Assembly (NCBI RefSeq): GCF_019654955.1
Contig: NZ_BPEV01000021.1
Coordinates: 27,807-91,806, forward strand
Length of the DNA: 64,000 nt
Direction of reading: 5' to 3'
Origin: Shewanella sp. KT0246
Lineage (GTDB): Bacteria; Pseudomonadota; Gammaproteobacteria; Enterobacterales; Shewanellaceae
Shown: piece by piece, positions 16,664-26,634 of the stretch
Layout of the letters: each line of letters starts with the position of its first letter
Position numbering within the stretch: position 1 is the stretch's first letter
Position numbers and translations under genes: made by a program
Notes under the pieces: generated by a model
Told to the model about the DNA's origin: nothing
Seen by the model: the letters and a program-made list of their open reading frames with translations, nothing else
Database searches by the model: none

Positions 16664-18586
16664 TTACGAGAAATCTTCTAAATAGGTGTAACCCTTTAGA
16701 CCTAACTGTAACTCTTCCAAAATCGAGGTTCTTTCTTCTTCAGCAATATGCTGATTCACCAATTCTTCATAGGTTCGCATAAATGCCACAGCATCTAAGT
16801 TTACATAACGAAGTACATCGGCAACCGTATCACCAGCTAATACTGATTCAATATTAGGTAAACCGTTTTCTTCAACACGGACGACGGCTGAATTAGTGTC
16901 ACCAAACAAGTTATGCATATCACCCAAGATCTCTTGGTAAGCACCAACCATGAAAAAGCCGATTAAATAAGGGCTCTCTGGAGTCCAAGCTGGCACTGGC
17001 AACGTGGTTTCGATACCTTGTCCATCAACGTACTGGTCAACAATACCATCAGAATCACAAGTGATATCCAGCATAACAGCTCGTCTTTCAGGCGGTTTGT
17101 CCAAACCACTTAACGGCAATACTGGGAACACTTGATCAATCCCCCATGCATCAGGAATTGATTGGAACAATGAAAAGTTGACAAAAAACTTATCCGCTAA
17201 CTTCTCATTTAACTCATCAATAATAGGTCGATGGAATCGGTTGTTATTACTTAATAAGCTTTTTAATGCATAGCAAACTCGTAAATTGGTTTGCTCAGCC
17301 CAAGCACGTTGCATCAAGGTCAATTGGCCTACAGAGAACAACGAATGCGCTTCAGCAATATCACTTTGAGTGTCATGATAAATCTCAATAATCGCGCGAT
17401 TATCTGGACGTTCACTCATATCCGTCCACGACTCCCACATGTTGTGTAATAGTTGTGGCGCATCTTCTTCAGGTGGCTGAATGTCTTCTGGTTTATAAGA
17501 TTCAGTGCCAATCACATCGGTAATTAATACCGCATGGTGAGCGGTTAAATGACGACCAGACTCAGAAATAATCCGCGGCATTGGTTGCTCATATTCATTA
17601 CAAATATCACTCAACACGCTGACAATGTTATTAGCGTATTCAGTTAAGCCGTAATTCATTGAGTTATTGCTTTGGCTTCGCGTGCCGTCGTAATCTACGG
17701 CTAAGCCGCCACCAACATCAAAGGTATCAATCAATGCCCCTAACTTGCGTAACTCACAGTAAAAGCGCCCTGCTTCACTTACACCTTGGCGAATATCGCG
17801 GATATTGGCGATTTGCGAGCCTAAGTGGAAATGAATTAATTGCAAAGAACTCATCATGTCGAGCTGTTTTAATTCATTAAGGACTTTTAAAACCTGCGCT
17901 GCTGATAAGCCAAACTTTGACTTCTCGCCACCACTTGCTTGCCATTTCCCCTTACCTTGAAATGCAAGGCGAGTACGAAGGCCTAAACGTGGTGTAACGC
18001 CTAACTTTTCAGACTCTTGAAGAATCAGTTTTAACTCAGAAATCTTCTCAATAACGATATAGACTTTATGGCCAAGTTTTTCACCAATCAAAGCTAAGCG
18101 TACATATTCTTTGTCTTTATAACCGTTACAAACAATCACTGAACTGGCTTTTTGAGCCATGGCAAGAACGGCCATCAATTCAGGCTTACTACCTGCTTCT
18201 AAGCCCAACTGCGGGACTTCTTTAGACTTTTGACTTGCTAAAATCTCTTCAACAACCGTTTGTTGTTGATTCACTTTAATTGGGTAAACCAATAAGTAAT
18301 CGTTCTGATATTCGTACTTCTGAATAGCTTCATTAAATGCATCACAAAGGTTTTCGACTCTGCGATGTAAAATCTGCGGGAAGCGCACAAGCACAGGTAA
18401 AGCAACGCCGGCTTTAACCATATCTTTGGCAAGCTCATTTAAGCCAATGGTGCAATCTGGCTTACTTGGGTCTGGGGTCACTGTGACTTCACCACTATCA
18501 TCAATGCCAAAGTATTGTTGGCTCCAATGCGTTACGTTATAGCTAGAACGTGCGTTTTCGATAGACCAATCTTTCATATTCTTCAT
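16664..18586 (-). CDS. speA: Biosynthetic arginine decarboxylase
   Basis: The PLP enzyme turns arginine into agmatine. The 640-residue protein is of the alanine-racemase fold type, with the cofactor lysine in [10 protein letters not shown] near residue 100, then [20 protein letters not shown] and [13 protein letters not shown], and the C-terminal CDSDGIVD motif with the active-site Cys. The length suits the biosynthetic SpeA family (about 630-660). ATG codons at 18586 and 18577 are both possible. It lies 17 bases after speE and 53 before speD, in the spe operon. Confidence 0.96.
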   Translation of the reverse strand: MKNMKDWSIENARSSYNVTHWSQQYFGIDDSGEVTVTPDPSKPDCTIGLNELAKDMVKAGVALPVLVRFPQILHRRVENLCDAFNEAIQKYEYQNDYLLVYPIKVNQQQTVVEEILASQKSKEVPQLGLEAGSKPELMAVLAMAQKASSVIVCNGYKDKEYVRLALIGEKLGHKVYIVIEKISELKLILQESEKLGVTPRLGLRTRLAFQGKGKWQASGGEKSKFGLSAAQVLKVLNELKQLDMMSSLQLIHFHLGSQIANIRDIRQGVSEAGRFYCELRKLGALIDTFDVGGGLAVDYDGTRSQSNNSMNYGLTEYANNIVSVLSDICNEYEQPMPRIISESGRHLTAHHAVLITDVIGTESYKPEDIQPPEEDAPQLLHNMWESWTDMSERPDNRAIIEIYHDTQSDIAEAHSLFSVGQLTLMQRAWAEQTNLRVCYALKSLLSNNNRFHRPIIDELNEKLADKFFVNFSLFQSIPDAWGIDQVFPVLPLSGLDKPPERRAVMLDITCDSDGIVDQYVDGQGIETTLPVPAWTPESPYLIGFFMVGAYQEILGDMHNLFGDTNSAVVRVEENGLPNIESVLAGDTVADVLRYVNLDAVAFMRTYEELVNQHIAEEERTSILEELQLGLKGYTYLEDFS

Positions 18587-18603
18587 TCCGTCTATTCAGC
18601 CGA

Positions 18604-19503
18604 TTATGCAGAAACGCTTTGAGCGTCTTTTACTGCACTTTCAACAAATGCAGGCAATGCAAAGCTTGCCATGTGTAAAGCAGGCGTATAGTAACGAGTG
18701 CTGATATTAGCCTGTTCAAAACGTTGCTTTAATGTCGTTAAATCTTGCTCGCGAGCCGTTAAATCATTAGTCGCCCATGCAAAAGCCATTGTGCCACCAA
18801 TATATGTAGGTACTGCAGCATTATAAAACCAGCAGTCTTTTACATAAGGACTCATGCGCCTTACTGTATCTTGCAGCTCTTGGGGTTGCATAAATGCCAC
18901 CCCATTTTGAGCGACAAAAATACCATTGTCTGTTAAACTGCGAGTGCAATTTTCATAAAATGCCGAGCTGAACAACACTTCACCAGGCCCCACAGGATCG
19001 GTGCAGTCAGAAATAATCACATCAAACTGCTGCTGGCAATGTTCAATAAAATGCATCCCATCATCAATCACTAAATTAACACGTGCATCTTCAAATGCAC
19101 CTTGTGAATGTTGAGGGAAATAGGTTTTACACATTTCAACTACATTAGCATCGATTTCAACCATAGTAACCTGCTCTATAGATTGATGTTTTAATACCTG
19201 TCGTAGCATTCCACCGTCACCACCACCGATGATAAGTACTTTTTTAGCACTGCCATGCGCAAGGATAGGTACGTGAGTCATCATTTCATGATAAACAAAT
19301 TCATCTTTTTCAGTTGTTTGAATAGCGCCATTAAGTGCCATTACTCGGCCAAAATTAGTATTTTCAAAAATACTTAAATGCCACTGCTCTGTTTTTTGTT
19401 CAAACAGAACTTGTTCAACTTCAAAATACTGACCGTAGCCGGTATGCAATGTTTCGTAATAAATATTTGATTTGTTTAGCATGTCAAAGTCCAACGCTGC
19501 CAT
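18604..19503 (-). CDS. speE: Spermidine synthase
   Basis: The enzyme transfers an aminopropyl group from decarboxylated AdoMet to putrescine. Its motifs match E. coli SpeE closely: [55 protein letters not shown] (AdoMet-like site), and [15 protein letters not shown] with the catalytic Asp. The start is uncertain among GTG 19521, ATG 19503 and ATG 19482, none with a strong ribosome binding site; I give 19503 (299 residues). It heads the four-gene spe operon. Confidence 0.94.
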   Translation of the reverse strand: MAALDFDMLNKSNIYYETLHTGYGQYFEVEQVLFEQKTEQWHLSIFENTNFGRVMALNGAIQTTEKDEFVYHEMMTHVPILAHGSAKKVLIIGGGDGGMLRQVLKHQSIEQVTMVEIDANVVEMCKTYFPQHSQGAFEDARVNLVIDDGMHFIEHCQQQFDVIISDCTDPVGPGEVLFSSAFYENCTRSLTDNGIFVAQNGVAFMQPQELQDTVRRMSPYVKDCWFYNAAVPTYIGGTMAFAWATNDLTAREQDLTTLKQRFEQANISTRYYTPALHMASFALPAFVESAVKDAQSVSA

Positions 19504-20061
19504 AAATTCGATGACCGTCACAGCGTAGATGTAAGTTAAAAACGTGAATCATTAAGCTTGTACTGTTTTTTATAGTAAAACTCATAATTCGAGCCAATGC
19601 TATTTAGACAGAATTCAATCAATGCTTCTATGGTTTTAATCGAGTATCTGTAACCTTACTTCATAAAAGCAAGGGGTCACTCACAACCCAACTATATAAT
19701 CTGTTCTTTTTATCTAAAATCACGAATATTAGGATTCGTTGGTTCAATTAAAAAAGCGGCGCAATTAAACCCTGCAAACCGTGATAATGCAAGGATGAAA
19801 AAGCAATTTTAGTATAAATTTAATTCATTATTTAACTGCAACAGCAATGTTATGTTTTTTTTGTTAAAAACCAGACAGTTCTGGCAAATAATTTGTGCTC
19901 AATTGAGATAGTTTATTAACCTAGCCATTTTCAAACTAAGCTTTTAAGCTTGAGATTATTATCTCAAGTATCAAACGCAGAAATAAGCACAGTTACAAGC
20001 ATCGATATTGCGTATATAATTACCCAGTTTTCTCCTTATCTTTAGTTAAATAGAGCCGCAA
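19504..20061. other. Divergent intergenic region between speE and the CvfB-like gene
   Basis: About 560 bases without a gene, holding the promoters of the spe operon (minus) and of the S1-domain gene (plus). A perfect 8-bp inverted repeat, CTTGAGAT (19949-19956) and ATCTCAAG (19961-19968), lies about 95 bases before the plus-strand start, just after a double AAGCTT. No riboswitch class is recognised. Confidence 0.5.
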
Positions 20062-20895
20062 ATGATACAAATCGGAAAGAGTCACTCCCTAGAAGTCGTT
20101 AAACAAGTCAGTTTTGGCATTTATGTGAATGCGCAAGAACTAGGTCAAGTATTACTACCTAATAAGTTCGTCCCTAAAAACTGCCAAGTTGGCGATATGG
20201 TTGATGTATTTCTTTATCTTGATTCTGAAGATATTGTTATTGCGACGACCCAAAAACCTTACGCTCAAGTCGGTGAGTTCGCTTATTTAAAAGCAATCGC
20301 GACAGGTCCTTTTGGCGCTTTTTTAGATTGGGGCTTAGATAAAGATTTATTACTTCCTTTCGGTGAGCAACATAGAAGCATCGAAGAAGGTAAGTCATAC
20401 CTAGTTTATGTTCATGCTAACCATGTAGATGAACGTATTATGGCTTCATCAAAAGTCGATAAGTTTTTAGATAAGACGCCAGCTGATTACGAAGCAGGAC
20501 AAGAAGTCGACTTAATCATTGGTGGCAGCACAGATTTAGGCTTTAAAGCCATTATCAATAACGCTCATTGGGGCGTATTGTTCCAAAATGAAGTTTTCCA
20601 GCGTTTGAGTTTCGGTCAATCTATTAAAGGTTACATCAAACAAGTTCGTGATGATGGCAAAGTGGATTTGATTTTACAAAAAGCCGATCAAAAGAACTTA
20701 GACAGAAATGCTGAAACCATCATCAACAAATTACACCGTGCAGGTGGCTTCTTGCCACTGAATGACAAGACTGACTCAGCTATTATTTATGATCAATTAG
20801 CCATGAGTAAAAAAGCTTTCAAGCGAAGTATTGGTGGCTTATTCAAAGGTGGACAAATTAGTATCCAAGACGATGGCATCAGATTGCTTAAATAA
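20062..20895 (+). CDS. CvfB-family S1 RNA-binding protein
   Basis: The 277-residue protein has the CvfB layout: tandem S1-like barrels (about 1-60, 65-135 and 140-210) and a C-terminal winged helix (about 215-275, LAMSKKAFKRSIGGLFKGGQI). GPFGAFLDWGLDKDLLLPFGEQ is the typical second S1 motif. CvfB was named in Staphylococcus aureus as a virulence regulator that binds RNA; the role in Gammaproteobacteria is not established. The gene is followed by a terminator and then yceH. Confidence 0.88.
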   Translation: MIQIGKSHSLEVVKQVSFGIYVNAQELGQVLLPNKFVPKNCQVGDMVDVFLYLDSEDIVIATTQKPYAQVGEFAYLKAIATGPFGAFLDWGLDKDLLLPFGEQHRSIEEGKSYLVYVHANHVDERIMASSKVDKFLDKTPADYEAGQEVDLIIGGSTDLGFKAIINNAHWGVLFQNEVFQRLSFGQSIKGYIKQVRDDGKVDLILQKADQKNLDRNAETIINKLHRAGGFLPLNDKTDSAIIYDQLAMSKKAFKRSIGGLFKGGQISIQDDGIRLLK

Positions 20896-20921
20896 ACTGC
20901 ATCCAGCCTGAATTATTTGAT

Positions 20922-20959
20922 AAAAAGCATGGTTCTGTTATAACAAACCATGCTTTTTT
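20922..20959 (+). terminator. Intrinsic terminator after the CvfB-like gene
   Basis: AAAAAGCATGGTT (from 20922) pairs with AACCATGCTTTTT (to 20958), with an inner GTTATAAC palindrome and a T run at the end. It lies 15 bases before yceH, so yceH probably has a promoter in or near it, or depends on read-through. Confidence 0.8.
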
Positions 20960-20973
20960 ATTTGGAGTAATTT

Positions 20974-21642
20974 ATGGAACTTAGCAATCAAGAAGCCCGT
21001 ATTATCGGCTGTTTATTAGAAAAAGAAATTACTACCCCCGAGCAATACCCTCTTTCAATCAATTCCTTAACCATGGCGTGTAATCAAAAAAGTAGCCGTG
21101 AACCCGTTATGAGTCTCACTGACCAAGAAACACAATCACTCATAGATGATCTCACCAAGAAAAGATTGATCAGTGAGCAAACAGGATTTGGCAGTCGAGT
21201 CGTCAAATACAAACATCGTTTTTGTAACACCGAATTTAGTGATCTTCAGTTTTCTAGTGAGCAACTTGCAGTGCTTATTGTATTGTTACTTCGTGGCCCA
21301 CAGACCCCTGGTGAATTGAAAACACGCTGCAATCGATTACATGAATTTGATAGTCCGCAGCAAGTTGAAGCCGCATTACAATCTTTAGCGTCTCGCGATG
21401 AACCTCTAGTGGTGCAATTACCCCGTGAAGCTAACCGTCGGGATAGCCGTTATGCGCAACTATTTTCAGATAAACAATTTCTAGAGCAAGGTAGTACTCA
21501 ATTTGAAGTCAGCGCCGCTCCGATAAGTAAATCAGTGAATAATGAGGCAACGAATGCATTACTTGAGCGAGTTGATACACTAGAAGCTCAAGTCAGTGAT
21601 TTAACCCAGCGTTTATCTGAGCTTGAACAACTTCTTGATTAA
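20974..21642 (+). CDS. yceH: YceH family protein (DUF480)
   Basis: This 222-residue protein has two winged-helix domains, the first starting [26 protein letters not shown] and the second [22 protein letters not shown], and ends in a short coiled coil ([24 protein letters not shown] broken into heptads). These marks define the UPF0502/YceH family. The fold suggests DNA binding, but the function is unknown. The start has a TTGGAG site. Confidence 0.9.
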   Translation: MELSNQEARIIGCLLEKEITTPEQYPLSINSLTMACNQKSSREPVMSLTDQETQSLIDDLTKKRLISEQTGFGSRVVKYKHRFCNTEFSDLQFSSEQLAVLIVLLLRGPQTPGELKTRCNRLHEFDSPQQVEAALQSLASRDEPLVVQLPREANRRDSRYAQLFSDKQFLEQGSTQFEVSAAPISKSVNNEATNALLERVDTLEAQVSDLTQRLSELEQLLD

Positions 21643-21751
21643 CCATTAATGTTCAAGTTAACACAGACTTAACAAAAATTAATCTTCATCGAGTCCGCTA
21701 TCAAGTATGATGGCGGACACATCATCGTTTTCTCAAGGATATTTTTTATTT

Positions 21752-22585
21752 ATGGACTCATCTCCTCGCTCTTCCTCACTTCGTCAGACTTGGCTGATTG
21801 CCAGTTACGAACTGAGTAAGCGATTTACCAATACTAAAGGGATTGCGGCGTTAATCGCATTCTCGCTCCTTTGGGCAATTATCTTGCTATATCCAGTGCA
21901 AAGTGCATCGGTATACATGCTAGAACCAGGATTTAAAGAGTTGGTCCAAGGCATATATGGGCCAGATGCGTTAAGCCAGCTTTTTAGCTGGAAAGTCGCC
22001 GAGTTTGCTGTCTTTTGGTGTATTGCACTTTATGTGTTCCCCATGTTTAGCATCTTTATTACCGCCGACCAATTTAGTTCAGATAAACACCGTGGTTCAT
22101 TCAGGTTTCTGACATTAAGAGTCAGTCGCGATAGTATTTTCTTTGGCCGCTTCTTAGGTCAGATGCTGATTCAATCTTGTTTACTATTACTGACAATTAT
22201 CGCCACGATCCTAATGGTACTGAGTCGAGATGCCAGCTTATTTGCTGATGCACTATTAAGTGGCTTTTCTGTGTTCATTAATGTGTTTATCGCATTACTG
22301 CCTTATACCGCGGTAATGGCAGTATTATCTTGGTATGCCAACAGTGCTAGACAAGCGAGTATTTATGCAGTCATTCTGTGGGCAGTTAGTGGTATTTTAA
22401 TTATGCTCATTAATAGCCAAATACCCGCAATGTCATTTTTAAGCTGGGTGCTGCCTGGTTCGCAATTATCTCTGATGATAAATACCCAAGGCTTAGGCTC
22501 GTTGATGTACGCTCCCATTCCTTTGATTCAAACGCTCGCAGTATTAATTGCAGGTCGTATTTACATGCAACGGAGTGCACTATGA
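21752..22585 (+). CDS. ABC-2 type transporter permease
   Basis: The 277-residue integral membrane protein has about six hydrophobic segments and is the permease of an ABC-2 exporter; its stop overlaps the start of the ATPase gene by 4 bases (ATGA at 22582-22585). I put the start at ATG 21752 because an AAGGA lies upstream, although the 12-base spacing is long; ATG 21707/21710 would add 15 residues. The sequence ASYELSKRFTNTKGIAAL before the first segment is typical for the family. The substrate is unknown. Confidence 0.82.
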   Translation: MDSSPRSSSLRQTWLIASYELSKRFTNTKGIAALIAFSLLWAIILLYPVQSASVYMLEPGFKELVQGIYGPDALSQLFSWKVAEFAVFWCIALYVFPMFSIFITADQFSSDKHRGSFRFLTLRVSRDSIFFGRFLGQMLIQSCLLLLTIIATILMVLSRDASLFADALLSGFSVFINVFIALLPYTAVMAVLSWYANSARQASIYAVILWAVSGILIMLINSQIPAMSFLSWVLPGSQLSLMINTQGLGSLMYAPIPLIQTLAVLIAGRIYMQRSAL

Positions 22586-23484
22586 AGCTAATTACTTGTG
22601 AAGGCGTATCGAAGCAATACGGCGCCAAAGCTGCGTTATCTAATATTAATTTATCTTTAGATACTGGTGCACCTATTGCTCTTGTGGGACCTAACGGTGC
22701 AGGTAAAACAACCCTATTTAGTTTGTTGTGTGGTTATATTCATCCAAGTGCCGGTGACATTACCATTTTGGGTGAACAGCCTGGCAGTCAAAAACTACAA
22801 AATTTAGTATCAGCTTTACCTCAAGATGCAGCGCTCGATCCAAACTTTACCATAGTGTCGCAACTGACCTTTTTTGGAAAGTTGCAAGGCATGACGGGCA
22901 AACAAGCAAAACAAGAGGCTTTAAGAGTTTTAGATTTAGTCGATCTGACCTCGTCAGCTTTAATGCTTCCCAAAAGCTTAAGCCATGGTATGAGCAAGCG
23001 TGTTTCTATTGCTCAGGCGTTGATGGGCTCACCTAAATTAGTATTGCTGGATGAGCCTACAGCAGGCCTCGACCCAGCTAACGCCAAAAAGATCCGTCAA
23101 ATCGTAAAGAATTTATCCGCTACCACTACTTTTGTCATTAGCTCACATAACTTAGAAGAGTTAGAAAAACTTTGTGATCAGGTGTTATATCTTGAGCAAG
23201 GCCAGCTGCAACAATCCGTTTCAATGAAAGCTGATGCTGAAACAGCCTTCTTAACCCTCACTATGCAGCAATCTGATATTCAATTACTCAGTGATAAAGT
23301 GAAAAGCATGCCGAAAATCATCAATGTTAAAATTAATAATGACGAACAAATCATTATTGAACATCACATTGATCATAGTTTTAATCTGGAATCGTCACTG
23401 CTTGCGTTATTTAGCGAACAAGGCTGGCAATATAAAGCCATTATGAAAGGCAGAAGTTTAGAAGAAACCTTATTCTCCAACTAA
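22582..23484 (+). CDS. ABC transporter ATP-binding protein
   Basis: The 300-residue ATPase partners the permease it overlaps. It has Walker A (GPNGAGKTT), a Q-loop, the signature LSHGMSKRV (His replacing the usual Gly in LSGGQ/M, as often in this exporter group), Walker B (LVLLDEPTAGLDP) and the switch His (ISSHNLEE). A C-terminal extension of about 80 residues follows, as in CcmA/NodI-like exporters. It is probably an exporter; the cargo is unknown. A terminator follows at 23551. Confidence 0.93.
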   Translation: MKLITCEGVSKQYGAKAALSNINLSLDTGAPIALVGPNGAGKTTLFSLLCGYIHPSAGDITILGEQPGSQKLQNLVSALPQDAALDPNFTIVSQLTFFGKLQGMTGKQAKQEALRVLDLVDLTSSALMLPKSLSHGMSKRVSIAQALMGSPKLVLLDEPTAGLDPANAKKIRQIVKNLSATTTFVISSHNLEELEKLCDQVLYLEQGQLQQSVSMKADAETAFLTLTMQQSDIQLLSDKVKSMPKIINVKINNDEQIIIEHHIDHSFNLESSLLALFSEQGWQYKAIMKGRSLEETLFSN

Positions 23485-23550
23485 ATGTTGCTCGCTATCT
23501 AGTATTCAGCGATAGATGGTTTCGACATAAAAGTTAGAGAATGTTTAAAG

Positions 23551-23576
23551 GCCCAGTATTATTACTGGGCTTTTTA
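23551..23576 (+). terminator. Intrinsic terminator of the ABC exporter operon
   Basis: GCCCAGTA (23551-23558) and TACTGGGC (23563-23570) form an 8-bp GC-rich stem with loop TTAT, followed by a T run. Confidence 0.85.
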
Positions 23577-23890
23577 TTGGAATTTTCTATTGAATAAACG
23601 TGATACTAAGCAAGCTAAGCCTATAGCAAGCTAACAAATAAATAGTGGTCAATGACTCTCAACTAATGCCGCCTCCGCCCTTTAATTGAAAAACCTTAAG
23701 CCAACTCTATATAGTTTTAACTTTAGCTGATTTTATAGAGAGCCTTAGCCAGATAGTGCCTATTTCTATAACCACCGCACATAACTAACACATATAACTA
23801 ACGCTTATAAGCATGGCATATAACCCGTTTCAGCGTCGTATAGTAGGAAACACCGCAGTATAGGCTTTATTAAGGGGGTACTTTGAATTT
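23577..23890. other. Gene-free stretch before the 25-residue ORF
   Basis: About 310 bases without a recognisable gene. If the small ORF at 23891 is real, its promoter lies here. No repeat family or RNA class is recognised. Confidence 0.4.
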
Positions 23891-23968
23891 ATGGAGCGTT
23901 ATTGGACGACAGAACAGCTGCAGGAGTTGGTAGAGGTTTTACTAAAGTATTTATCGAAACTTTTTTAA
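23891..23968 (+). CDS. Possible 25-residue peptide, MERYWTTEQL start
   Basis: ATG GAG CGT... runs for 25 codons to TAA. A strong purine-rich site (AAGGGGG, 23873-23879) lies 11 bases upstream, and a bidirectional terminator hairpin begins 10 bases after the stop, so ORF and terminator together look like a tiny complete gene. The peptide is short and polar at the start, then becomes an amphipathic helix rich in Leu, Val and Lys (LQELVEVLLKYLSKLF). No family is recognised. It could also be chance, because the terminator also serves the cold-shock gene on the other strand. Confidence 0.35.
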   Translation: MERYWTTEQLQELVEVLLKYLSKLF

Positions 23969-23978
23969 AGGCAAAAAA

Positions 23979-24006
23979 AAACTGTAGTCAAAGACTACAG
24001 TTTTAT
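23979..24006. terminator. Terminator of the cold-shock gene (probably bidirectional)
   Basis: AAACTGTAGTC (23979-23989) and GACTACAGTTT (23993-24003) form an 11-bp stem with loop AAA, with A and T runs on either side. It ends the csp transcript on minus and would stop the small ORF on plus. Confidence 0.82.
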
Positions 24007-24034
24007 TTAATTATCTAGCCGAAGCTAGGAATAA

Positions 24035-24241
24035 TTAAACTACAGTTACGTTCTCAGCTTGAGGTCCTTTCTGACCTTGAGTAACAGTGAACTGAACTTT
24101 TTGACCTTCGTCAAGAGTTTTGAAACCGTCTGAGTTGATAGCACGGAAGTGAACGAATACGTCTGGACCAGACTCTTGCTCGATAAATCCGAAACCTTTG
24201 TCAGAGTTGAACCACTTAACAACACCAGTAACTTGAGACAT
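24035..24241 (-). CDS. Cold-shock protein (CspA family)
   Basis: The 68-residue protein is a single cold-shock OB-fold domain with the RNA-binding motifs [12 protein letters not shown] (RNP1) and DVFVHF (RNP2). Such proteins melt RNA structure and some are induced by cold, so which member this is cannot be told. ATG 24241 with AGGA upstream is chosen; the frame is open further upstream, but only through the untranslated leader. It has a good sigma-70 promoter and an mRNA leader of about 125 bases, as is usual for cold-inducible csp genes. Confidence 0.95.
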   Translation of the reverse strand: MSQVTGVVKWFNSDKGFGFIEQESGPDVFVHFRAINSDGFKTLDEGQKVQFTVTQGQKGPQAENVTVV

Positions 24242-24374
24242 GATATAAATCCTGTATATAAAAAATAAAGCCTTAACGGCGGTAGAGCTGAAAATGCCGG
24301 TTTTACTTATGTTCACAGGACGAAACTGGTCGTATTGAAACACATAAACTAAGCCCAACCTTCAAGCCCGATAG

Positions 24375-24402
24375 ATTATGAACCTTTCTACGGGGATGTC
24401 AA
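24375..24402 (-). promoter_or_regulatory. Sigma-70 promoter of the cold-shock gene
   Basis: Read on the minus strand, TTGACA (24402-24397) is followed after 16 bases by CATAAT (24380-24375). A start near 24368 leaves a leader of about 125 bases before the ATG at 24241, as expected for csp genes. Confidence 0.65.
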
Positions 24403-24519
24403 CTAACATCAACATTTTAATTCAATTAGTTATTACCACGCTTAAAATTCGCGAATGAGATAACAACTAAAAACTAAATATCAGATTCAAAAAGTAAAAT
24501 AGCAAATTTAGATGACAAA

Positions 24520-25410
24520 TCAATTACGTTGATGAATTTCAATACTAAAGTCTAATTCGCAGCTAAGTCCTTGATCTGCAATTTGGGCTTTTTGCTCTTG
24601 AGTTAGTTTCCATGCATACGGTGTCATATTTAAAAAGTTTTCAATATCAATAGGGTCTGATAACTCTAATGGGTACTGTAATCTTTCTTGATGCAAACAA
24701 TTAAAGCCCTCAAGCTCAGCTTTTGGCTCATCATGGGGTTTAGGTTCACTGTAGATGATTTTTTTCATGGCAAAATGATGCATTGGACCAGGCGAAACCG
24801 TAATTAAAATGCCGCCTTTTTTAATCACTCTTTGCAATTCTTCAAGTTTAGAAGGCGCATAAATACGCATGGACAAGTCGAACAAACCATCGGCAAATGG
24901 CATTTCATATGCACTCGCAACACAAAAATCTAAATCAGAATATCGTTTAGATGCGTATTTAATCGCTGATTTAGAAATATCTAATCCTTGCAAGTGACAT
25001 CCAATACCCTGTCCAGAGCGTTCATCGGCACTTGTATCAACGGTAACATCACCCTTTGCCGTAGCGTTATCCATAATTGCTTTGAATAAACGATGACTGT
25101 AATAGCCCTCACCGCAGCCAATATCTAATATTTTTTGCTGTGTAGTTTTAGCCTCTGAATAACTGAATTGAATCGCGAGTTCGTTGACTCTATCACTGAG
25201 CTTTTGATAATAACCTTTATTTAAAAACTCCCGTCTCGCAAACATCATGGTTTTATTATCACCAGGATCTTTTGAGTTTTTCTTTTGAACCGGTAGCAAA
25301 TTGACATAGCCTTCTTTTGCACAATCAAACTGATGACGATTCTCACACTGCCAAGACTTAGCATTATTAAGTGACAAAGAAGTACGGCATATAGGACAAA
25401 TATATTGCAT
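24520..25410 (-). CDS. rlmA: 23S rRNA (guanine-N1)-methyltransferase RlmA
   Basis: The enzyme methylates G745 of 23S rRNA with AdoMet. The N-terminal zinc finger is visible (Cys5, Cys8, Cys22 and His26 in ICPICR and WQCENRHQFDCAKEGYVNLLPVQ), then ILDIGCGEGYYSHRLF as the AdoMet site and the late APSKLEELQRVIKKGG. The ATG at 25410 follows a GAGTTA spacer; a TTG 3 bases upstream is less likely. Compared with E. coli RlmA (269 residues) it is 296 long, mainly because of a roughly 24-residue insert after the AdoMet motif (around DNATAKGDVTVDTSADERSG). It is monocistronic. Confidence 0.9.
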   Translation of the reverse strand: MQYICPICRTSLSLNNAKSWQCENRHQFDCAKEGYVNLLPVQKKNSKDPGDNKTMMFARREFLNKGYYQKLSDRVNELAIQFSYSEAKTTQQKILDIGCGEGYYSHRLFKAIMDNATAKGDVTVDTSADERSGQGIGCHLQGLDISKSAIKYASKRYSDLDFCVASAYEMPFADGLFDLSMRIYAPSKLEELQRVIKKGGILITVSPGPMHHFAMKKIIYSEPKPHDEPKAELEGFNCLHQERLQYPLELSDPIDIENFLNMTPYAWKLTQEQKAQIADQGLSCELDFSIEIHQRN

Positions 25411-25508
25411 CAAATAACTCTATATATAATAAAAGGCATGGTTGAACTCTAATTAAAGAGTTGCTTAAAACGAATTGGCAAGGATTTTACGCAATGAACG
25501 GGGAAATG

Positions 25509-26396
25509 TCAGGTTTCTTCAGTCAACTTATCTACCATTAGGCTCACATCCGCTGGCGCTAATAAAGTAAAGCACTCTAATTTACGCTGCAAATCTTCAA
25601 CATCTTTCGATAGCTCATTGGCTGCTGTAGCGTAATTGGTTCGCTGTTGAGACTGACTATAAGTTCTCAGTAGCCACTGTTGTTTGTGGTTGAGTAAATT
25701 ATCGAGTTTCAGCAGTTGAGCAGCAATGACCGCATGAACTTTATGATGCGTTTGTGATAAATACAAATTGATATCCGCCCTTACCTGTTCAATCTCGCTA
25801 ATATTTAATGCTAACGTGGCAGGTGGCTCTTCATAATCAAAGTTTCTGGCAAGGATCGCTTTGGCCATCATAAGCTCTTTTGGCTCTTGGTTCAGGCGCA
25901 AGTCTTGTTCAAGGTTCACCGATTCACATACTGAATGCTGGTAACTGACGCTAACCAAGTTTTGCGATAAGTTTTTAACATCAAATGATAAACCAACACC
26001 TTTTCTTAATGACTGAGCAGAAATCCTTGGTGCAATGCCTATTTTGGCGTATAGACGAAACCCTTGGCCTAAGGCTCGGTTAAACGTGAAATTTATAGCC
26101 TGAGGACTTGATTCAGTGTCAGATTCAATTTCAGCTTCATCAATAACTGCAGGGTCAATGGCAGCAGGAAAGTTAAGGCGCTCATCTAACACTTCAACTT
26201 TAAAAAATGGTTGGCAGGTTAAAATAAAACTCGCAGATTGGGCGCAATGAGACTCGCAGATGATAATTTCTGCTAATGGCTGGCTTAATGCAGGTAATAA
26301 AATAAAATCACTCACGTCTTCTGCAAGTGCAATCAATAAGGTTTGCCCCTGATTGATTTGATACTTAACTGGTTGACTAAATAAATGATTGTACAT
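25509..26396 (-). CDS. Hypothetical protein, 295 residues
   Basis: I do not recognise a family. The ATG has a good AGGAG site. There is no signal peptide or membrane segment, so it should be cytoplasmic. The first half is beta-rich with many Leu and Ile. An acidic low-complexity linker (about 103-118, EAEIESDTESSP) leads to a second beta part with FTFNRALGQGFRLYAKIGIAPRI. Residues 205-290 are helical with heptad-like spacing (VRADINLYLSQTHHKVHAVI, LLKLDNLLNHKQQWLLRTY), perhaps a coiled coil. It follows rlmA's upstream region and may share no operon. Real gene, unknown role. Confidence 0.75.
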   Translation of the reverse strand: MYNHLFSQPVKYQINQGQTLLIALAEDVSDFILLPALSQPLAEIIICESHCAQSASFILTCQPFFKVEVLDERLNFPAAIDPAVIDEAEIESDTESSPQAINFTFNRALGQGFRLYAKIGIAPRISAQSLRKGVGLSFDVKNLSQNLVSVSYQHSVCESVNLEQDLRLNQEPKELMMAKAILARNFDYEEPPATLALNISEIEQVRADINLYLSQTHHKVHAVIAAQLLKLDNLLNHKQQWLLRTYSQSQQRTNYATAANELSKDVEDLQRKLECFTLLAPADVSLMVDKLTEET

Positions 26397-26634
26397 TTTT
26401 GAACTCCTGAATACCTTTCTAGATTGTAACCAGCAAATTTAATTACGTCATCTTATTAACTGCATTACATTAGATTTACTGCATATTTATTAAACCAAAA
26501 TACAACATCGAGATAATCAATCTTTATATATATCTTCAGTCCGGTGAGTTCTCATTTGCTTGTATAATGACCAAATAGACTTCGATAGGCCGAGCAAATA
26601 AAAACAATGTTCTCTGTTGAATTTACGAATTAAA

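Noticed and set aside
18474..18480. Third GGGGTCA, inside speA
   Set aside because: It lies in coding sequence, has no hairpin before it and is explained by the protein; not counted as a copy of the CpdB leader element.
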